The notes under the pieces: model-generated | Seen by the model: the letters and a program-made list of their open reading frames with translations, nothing else | What the model was told of the DNA's origin: nothing | Databases searched by the model: none | Assembly: GCF_029382225.1 (NCBI RefSeq) | Contig: NZ_JARLTC010000047.1 | Coordinates: 1-64,000, forward strand | Origin: Spongiactinospora sp. TRM90649 | Lineage (GTDB): Bacteria; Actinomycetota; Actinomycetes; Streptosporangiales; Streptosporangiaceae | Reading direction: 5' to 3' | Length of the DNA stretch: 64,000 nucleotides | Shown: in pieces, positions 59,113 through 64,000 of the stretch | Numbering within the stretch: position 1 is the stretch's first letter | How the letters are laid out: each line of letters starts with the position of its first letter | Position numbers and translations under genes: made by a program

Positions 59113-60345
59113 ATGTCCCCCTACCTGCTCGGTCTGCGCCTTTCCGGGCGGCGGGTGCTCGTCGTGGGCGGGGGCCGGGTCGCCCAGCGGCGGATTCCCG
59201 CCCTGCTGGAGGCGGGCGCCCAGGTCACGCTGGTGTCCCCGAGCGTCACCCCGGCGCTCGACGATCTCATCGCGGCGGGGCGGATCACCTGGGAGGCCCG
59301 GCCGTACGAGGTGGGCGACTGCGACGGCGCGTGGCTCGTGCAGGCGTGCACCGACGAGCGCGCGGTGAACACCGCGGTGGCGGCCGAGGCCGAGGCCAAA
59401 CGGGTATGGTGCGTGCGCGCCGACGACAAGGACGCCTCGGCGGCCTGGACCCCGGCCTCCGGCAAGGTCGGAGAGGTCGGCGTCGCCGTCACGGCGGGCG
59501 GCGACCCGCGCAGGGCGGCGGGCATCAGGGACGCGGTGGTGGCCGCGCTGCGCGACGGCACGGTCGACGCGCGCCGCAGCCGTACCAAACCGGTGGGCGT
59601 CGCGCTGGTCGGCGGCGGCCCCGGCGATCCCGGGCTGATCACCGTGCGCGGACGGCAGTTGCTCGCACAGGCCGACGTGGTGATCGCCGACCGGCTGGCC
59701 CCCCGTGCGCTGCTCGACGAGCTGCCCGCCGACGTGGAGCTGATCGACGCCGCGAAGATCCCCTACGGCCGCTACCTCGCCCAGGAGAAGATCAACGAGC
59801 TGCTCGTCGAGCACGCGAGGGCGGGCAGGTTCGTGGTCCGCCTCAAGGGCGGCGACCCGTTCGTCTTCGGCCGGGGCGGCGAGGAGATGCTGGCCTGCGC
59901 CCGCGCCGGCATTCCGGTGACCGTGGTGCCCGGCATCACCAGCGCCGTCGCGGTGCCCGGCGCGGCGGGTGTGCCGGTGACCCATCGCGGGGTCAGCCAG
60001 GAGTTCCACGTGATCTCGGTGCACGTCGCGCCGGATGATCCGCAGTCCACGGTCGACTGGCCGGCGCTGGCCGGGTCCCGGGGAACCCTGGTGTTGATGA
60101 TGGCCGTTGAACGCGTCGGCAAGGTGGCCGAGGCGTTGCTGCGAGGCGGACGTTCTTCGGAAACTCCCGTAATGGTGGTACAGGACGGTACTCTTCCGAC
60201 GCAGCGCGCTCTTTACGCCACGCTGTCCACCGTGACGGGGCGCGTGACCGCGGCTGGGATTCGGCCACCGGCGATCGTGATCGTCGGCGACGTCGTGAAG
60301 GTCGGCCAGGAGGTCGAGATGGTTCGAGCGGAGCGGGTTCCGTGA
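59113..60345 (+). CDS. cobA: Sirohaem synthase / uroporphyrinogen-III C-methyltransferase fusion (CysG-like, CobA)
   Basis: The protein has 410 residues. The N-terminal precorrin-2 dehydrogenase/ferrochelatase part has RRVLVVGGGRVAQRRIPALL (NAD binding). The C-terminal SUMT domain (from about 155) has VALVGGGPGDPGLITVRGRQ, LKGGDPFVFGRGGEEM and VPVTHRGVSQEF. It makes precorrin-2, the branch point to cobalamin and sirohaem. It is coupled to the downstream GTPase by a GTGA overlap. Confidence 0.95.
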   Translation: MSPYLLGLRLSGRRVLVVGGGRVAQRRIPALLEAGAQVTLVSPSVTPALDDLIAAGRITWEARPYEVGDCDGAWLVQACTDERAVNTAVAAEAEAKRVWCVRADDKDASAAWTPASGKVGEVGVAVTAGGDPRRAAGIRDAVVAALRDGTVDARRSRTKPVGVALVGGGPGDPGLITVRGRQLLAQADVVIADRLAPRALLDELPADVELIDAAKIPYGRYLAQEKINELLVEHARAGRFVVRLKGGDPFVFGRGGEEMLACARAGIPVTVVPGITSAVAVPGAAGVPVTHRGVSQEFHVISVHVAPDDPQSTVDWPALAGSRGTLVLMMAVERVGKVAEALLRGGRSSETPVMVVQDGTLPTQRALYATLSTVTGRVTAAGIRPPAIVIVGDVVKVGQEVEMVRAERVP

Positions 60346-62375
60346 AGTCAGCAGCCAACAGGCCCCCGGGCCTCGGGGACCCCGCCGACGACGAGACGGT
60401 CATGCCCGAAACGGCGGGCGAGGAGTCGATCGGCGAGCAGACGGTGTCCTTCCGGCCCATTCGTGACGACGCCGATGATCCCGGCGAAGAGCCCGAGGCG
60501 TCCGAGCCGTCCGATGAGTCTGAGTCCTCTGAGTCCTCTGACGAGGCGGAGGTCGCTGACGAGCCGGAGGACCCGGGAGCGGAAGCGGACGAAAGCGGCG
60601 ATAACGCCCCCGCGGAAGAGCCTGCCGACGAGCCGGAGCCCGACGCGGACGGCGAGCCGGAGAGCGAGCCCGACACCGCCAAGGTCAAGGAGATCGCCCT
60701 CCCCGACGCCGCCGCCCAAGCCCTCGGCCAGGCGCTGCACGCCCTCAAGGAGACCATCGCTGACCTGCGGTTCGGCGCCGACGCCCCGGGCGCGGAAGAG
60801 GCCGGCAAGGCGCGCGAGGAGATCCTCGCCCAGCTCGACAACTACGTCATGCCACGCGTGCGGATGAGCACCGCCCCCGCCCTCGTCGTCGTCGCCGGGT
60901 CCACCGGCGCGGGCAAGTCCACCCTGGTCAACTCGCTCGCCGGGGGCAAGGTCAGCGCGACCGGCGTCCGCCGTCCGACCACAAGCACCCCCGTGCTCGT
61001 CTGCCACCCCGACGACAGGGAGTGGTTCGCGGAGGGCGGCCTGCTCGGCGGGCTCACCCGGGTCGAACGACCCGGCCCCGAGACCGGCCCCGGCGACCTC
61101 GCCGTGGCCACCAGCGTGCCGCTGCCGCCCGGCATCGCGCTGCTGGACAGCCCCGACATCGACTCCGTGGTCGTGGCCCACCACGAGATCGCGCACCGGA
61201 TGCTCGACGCCGCCGATCTGTGGATCTTTGTGACCACCGCCGCCCGCTACGCCGACGCGCCCGCCTGGCGGCTGCTGCGCACGGCCAAGGAGCGCGGGGC
61301 GCGGCTGGCCATCGTGCTGTCCCGGGTGCCGCCGCGGGCGCGCGAGGTGGTCGTCAAGCACTTCGTGCGGATGCTCACCGAGTACGGCCTCGGCGACGCC
61401 GAGCGGTTCGTCATCAACGAGTGCGCCACGAGCGAGGGCCGCCTGCCCGAGAACGAGATCTCCGAGCTGCGGATGTGGCTCACCGAGCTTTCGGTGGACG
61501 ACGAGCGGCGCGAGCAGGCCGTCCGCACGGCCCTGGAGACCGTCCTGGACAGCTTCCGCGGTCGCGTGCCCGCCCTGGCCCGGCACCTGGAGACCCAGGT
61601 GGCCTTCCGCGGCGAGCTGCGCTCCGACGTCGAGGCCGCCTACGCGGGCGCGCTGTCCGAGATCGACGAGATCAGCAGGAACGGCTCGCTGCTGCGCGGC
61701 GAGGTCCTCGCCCGCTGGCAGGACTTCACCGGCTCAGGCGACCTCATGCGCACGCTCAGCCTGCGCAGGCCCGGCCGGTTCGCCTCAAAGATCACCCGGC
61801 AGGCCCCCGAGCGGCGGATGGCGCTGAAGTCCGCGCTGCGGGCCGGTCTGGAAGCCGTGGTCATCGCCGCCGCCCAGCGCGCCGCGGAGCGGACCGCCAC
61901 CCGCTGGGCCCGCCGTGGCGCCCACGGCGCCCGGCTCGCCGCCGCGCCCGAACTCGGCCACGTCTCCGACGACCTGGTGCGCCGCACCGGGCGGAGCATC
62001 GCCGCCTGGCAGGACCACCTGGCCGCGATGATCCGCAAGGAGGGCGTGACCAAGCGCTCGGTGGGCAAGATCTCGTCCTTCGACGAGGAGTCGCTCGGCC
62101 TGATCTTCACGGTCGGCATCCTCGGCTACGGCATGCCCGAGATCGACGGCGGACCGGGCCCCATGCCCCAGCGGCTGCTCCGGGCGCTGCTCGGCGCCGA
62201 GTCCCTGCGCCACATGAGCGTCAAGGCCAGAAACGACCTGCGAGCGAGGATCAACACGCTGTTCGACGAGGAGACACTGCGCTACGCCACGGCGCTGGAC
62301 GGCGCGGGCATACCCGACGAGACCGCCGCGTCCCGCCTGTACCAGGTGACGTACAACCTTGAGGCCGCACGATGA
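60342..62375 (+). CDS. Dynamin-like GTPase with long acidic N-terminus (first of a pair)
   Basis: This 677-residue protein starts with about 110 residues of Glu/Asp/Ser-rich sequence, then a GTPase domain. P-loop: VVAGSTGAGKSTLVNSLAGG (about residues 185-204); DxxG-like: LLDSPDIDSVVVAHHE; G2 region: VRRPTTSTPVL. The rest is helical with a basic segment (RSIAAWQDHLAAMIR). It resembles actinobacterial YfjP/dynamin-type proteins that may remodel membranes. GTG 60342 overlaps the cobA stop; the end overlaps the second GTPase. Confidence 0.82.
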   Translation: MKSAANRPPGLGDPADDETVMPETAGEESIGEQTVSFRPIRDDADDPGEEPEASEPSDESESSESSDEAEVADEPEDPGAEADESGDNAPAEEPADEPEPDADGEPESEPDTAKVKEIALPDAAAQALGQALHALKETIADLRFGADAPGAEEAGKAREEILAQLDNYVMPRVRMSTAPALVVVAGSTGAGKSTLVNSLAGGKVSATGVRRPTTSTPVLVCHPDDREWFAEGGLLGGLTRVERPGPETGPGDLAVATSVPLPPGIALLDSPDIDSVVVAHHEIAHRMLDAADLWIFVTTAARYADAPAWRLLRTAKERGARLAIVLSRVPPRAREVVVKHFVRMLTEYGLGDAERFVINECATSEGRLPENEISELRMWLTELSVDDERREQAVRTALETVLDSFRGRVPALARHLETQVAFRGELRSDVEAAYAGALSEIDEISRNGSLLRGEVLARWQDFTGSGDLMRTLSLRRPGRFASKITRQAPERRMALKSALRAGLEAVVIAAAQRAAERTATRWARRGAHGARLAAAPELGHVSDDLVRRTGRSIAAWQDHLAAMIRKEGVTKRSVGKISSFDEESLGLIFTVGILGYGMPEIDGGPGPMPQRLLRALLGAESLRHMSVKARNDLRARINTLFDEETLRYATALDGAGIPDETAASRLYQVTYNLEAAR

Positions 62376-64000
62376 GCACTGCAACCACCGGCACCACCTC
62401 GACCCCCGCAGGCGGCGGCCGCGCCCGGCCGGGCCTCGGCTCCCGGCTGGCCGCCCTGTCCCGGGTGGTGGAACTGGGCGCGGGCACGGTCGATCCCCCG
62501 CTGCTCGAAGAGGCGGGCCAGGTCCTGCTGCGGGCCGGCGACCGGCTGAAGCTGTCGTCCGAGCACACCGTGGTCGCCCTCGCCGGAGGCACGGGCAGCG
62601 GTAAGTCGTCGCTGTTCAACTCCGTCTCCGGCCTGGAACTGTCGCCCACCGGAGTGCGCAGGCCCACCACCGCCCGCACCCACGCCTGCGTGTGGGGCCT
62701 GGAAGGCGCGGGCCCGCTGCTGGACTGGCTCCAGATCCAGTGGCGGCACCGGTTCGCCAGGGCCAGCGCCCTGGACAAGGACGACGGCGCGCTGCACGGC
62801 CTGATCCTGCTCGACCTCCCCGACCACGACTCGATCCGCGCCCTCACCGACCACGAGGCCGACCGGCTCATCGGCGTGGCCGACCTCGTCGTGTGGGTGC
62901 TCGACCCGCAGAAGTACGCCGACGCCTCCACCCACCGGCGCTACATCTCCGAGCTCTCCGGCCACGACGCGGTGACGGTCTACGCCCTCAACCACGCAGA
63001 CCGGCTGACGCAGGAGGAACTCGCCGAGTGCGTCGCCGACCTCACCGGGCTGCTCAAGCGTGAGGGGATCACCGACCCTCGCGTGGTCGCCACGTCGGCC
63101 ATCACGCCCAGGGGCTCCGAGGGGCTCAAGGCCGTCCTCGCCGACACCGTGTCCCGGCGCCGGGCGGCGATCCTGCGCCTGGAGGCCGACGTCGAGCGGG
63201 TCATGCGCGACATGGACGTGATGCTCCCCGAGGCCGACCCGCTGACCGTCCCCCCGACGGTCGACGGCGCACGCCGGGTCGGGCTGACCGACGCGCTGTG
63301 CGACGCCGTGGGCGTGCCCGCGATCGGCGAGGCCATGGAGAACGTCTACGCGACCAGGTCGCAGCTCTGGGTGGGCTGGCCGTACGCCCGCTGGGCCAAC
63401 CGCCTGGGCGGCGACCCCGTCAAGCACCTTCGCCTGGGCGACCTGCGCGACGAGATCCGCGGCGTGCCCGGCGGCGACGTCAGCGCCCAGCCGGCCGAGG
63501 TCGACAACGCCGTCCAGGCACTCACCGACGGGCTGACCGCCGACATGCACGAGAGCTGGCGCAACGGCGTGAAACGGGCGGCGCGCTCCAACGCCACCCG
63601 CATCCCCGGGGCGATGGCCGAGGAACTCGACCAGATCGCCCCGCGCCTCGACCGCGTGCCGCCCTCCTGGCACCTGCTGCGGATCTGGCAGTGGCTGCTC
63701 GTCCTGCTGTTCGTGGTGGCCGTGGCCTGGTGCGGCACCACCCTGGTGTACGGCGTGATGGGCGCGGGCACGCTGCCCGACGGCCTGTCCGCCCTCGGCG
63801 ACGTCGGCAGCCTGCCATGGGTCGGCCTCATCATGATCTCCGCCCTGGGTCTCGGCATCCTCTCCGCTGTCGCGAGCCGCAACTTCGTCGTCATCGCGGC
63901 GGGCAACGAGCGCGAACGCGTCGAGCGCGAGATGCGCCGCCGCGTCGGAGCGCTGACGGAGAGCATGGTGATCGCACCGGTGGAACGCGAGCTGGCGCGC
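62372..64000 (+). CDS. Dynamin-like membrane GTPase (second of a pair), cut by window end
   Basis: 543 codons are visible. P-loop VVALAGGTGSGKSSLFNSVS (about 68-87), switch VRRPTTARTHACVW, LLDLPDHDSI and ALNHADRLTQEEL give a GTPase. Two hydrophobic helices follow (about 447-470 and 485-505: LLRIWQWLLVLLFVVAVAW and VGLIMISALGLGILSAVASR). ATG 62372 overlaps the first GTPase by ATGA, so they probably act together, one soluble and one membrane-bound. The C-terminus lies beyond the window. Confidence 0.85.
   Translation, partial: MSTATTGTTSTPAGGGRARPGLGSRLAALSRVVELGAGTVDPPLLEEAGQVLLRAGDRLKLSSEHTVVALAGGTGSGKSSLFNSVSGLELSPTGVRRPTTARTHACVWGLEGAGPLLDWLQIQWRHRFARASALDKDDGALHGLILLDLPDHDSIRALTDHEADRLIGVADLVVWVLDPQKYADASTHRRYISELSGHDAVTVYALNHADRLTQEELAECVADLTGLLKREGITDPRVVATSAITPRGSEGLKAVLADTVSRRRAAILRLEADVERVMRDMDVMLPEADPLTVPPTVDGARRVGLTDALCDAVGVPAIGEAMENVYATRSQLWVGWPYARWANRLGGDPVKHLRLGDLRDEIRGVPGGDVSAQPAEVDNAVQALTDGLTADMHESWRNGVKRAARSNATRIPGAMAEELDQIAPRLDRVPPSWHLLRIWQWLLVLLFVVAVAWCGTTLVYGVMGAGTLPDGLSALGDVGSLPWVGLIMISALGLGILSAVASRNFVVIAAGNERERVEREMRRRVGALTESMVIAPVERELAR

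Overview
The window is very GC-rich actinomycete chromosome. The gene families (LtrA, CGNR regulators, LutABC, DnaE2 with DUF6504, paired dynamin-like GTPases after cobA, ECF sigma factors with TPR tails) and the integrative element at the left edge point to a filamentous actinobacterium, most likely Streptosporangiales (Nonomuraea/Streptosporangium-like). The genus is inferred, not proven.

Positions 1-6187 are the right-hand end of an integrated element of the AICE type. Leftward-transcribed small genes (four tiny membrane or Cys proteins, a DUF2637 protein, a zinc protein, a WhiB-like protein, a zinc ribbon and others) overlap by ATGA/GTGA junctions. A divergent GntR regulator has three GTGTACTAG-type operator copies at its promoter. 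It overlaps by one base a complete purC-like gene (SAICAR synthetase), which is unusual cargo. The element ends in the 3' half of a tRNA-Arg(UCU) gene (6146-6187), and a second, tRNA-fMet-like 3' half lies 190 bp further inside (5921-5958). Replication, transfer and integrase genes should lie left of the window.

Positions 6188-9400 hold a small ECF-sigma island: a decayed DoxX gene, an AhpD-like protein, a DGPF/YCII protein overlapping an ECF42-type sigma factor, and a SnoaL-like protein. Four promoter-like sites of the form (T/C)GTCCC-N16/17-CGTC precede these units and may be the sigma factor's regulon. Positions 9500-25500 carry detoxification and regulatory genes: TetR / quinone reductase / MFS / DsbA-like, CGNR regulator with a divergent alpha/beta hydrolase and nested operators, an acyl-CoA dehydrogenase, LtrA, several broken genes, a DUF6493-like protein, a LexA paralogue, and a kinase / pseudokinase / response-regulator operon.

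Positions 25800-34900 hold secreted or anchored proteins (double DUF3558-like, FN3-FN3-CBM2), hydrolases, a P450, a PadR regulator and a phosphotransferase. Cobalamin genes are split between 34926-37423 (cobD, cobQ) and 54548-60345 (cobL, a cbiX-like gene lacking its metal histidines, cobT, then an agmatinase and a cysG/cobA fusion). Between them lie an ABC exporter with a PucR regulator, a quinone oxidoreductase, an internally deleted Ser/Thr kinase, an SOS-box-controlled DUF6504-dnaE2 pair, a sulfatase, a FadR-type regulator with a duplicated operator facing lutABC, and a baeRF protein with a DUF2795 protein. The window ends inside the second of two overlapping GTPase genes.

At least eight genes are broken or truncated (DoxX, FAD monooxygenase, alpha/beta hydrolase, cupin, ADP-ribosylglycohydrolase, Ser/Thr kinase, PfkB kinase, and a 30-codon ORF of doubtful status), typical of the variable part of an actinomycete chromosome. 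All functional calls rest on reading motifs by eye; no database search was run.
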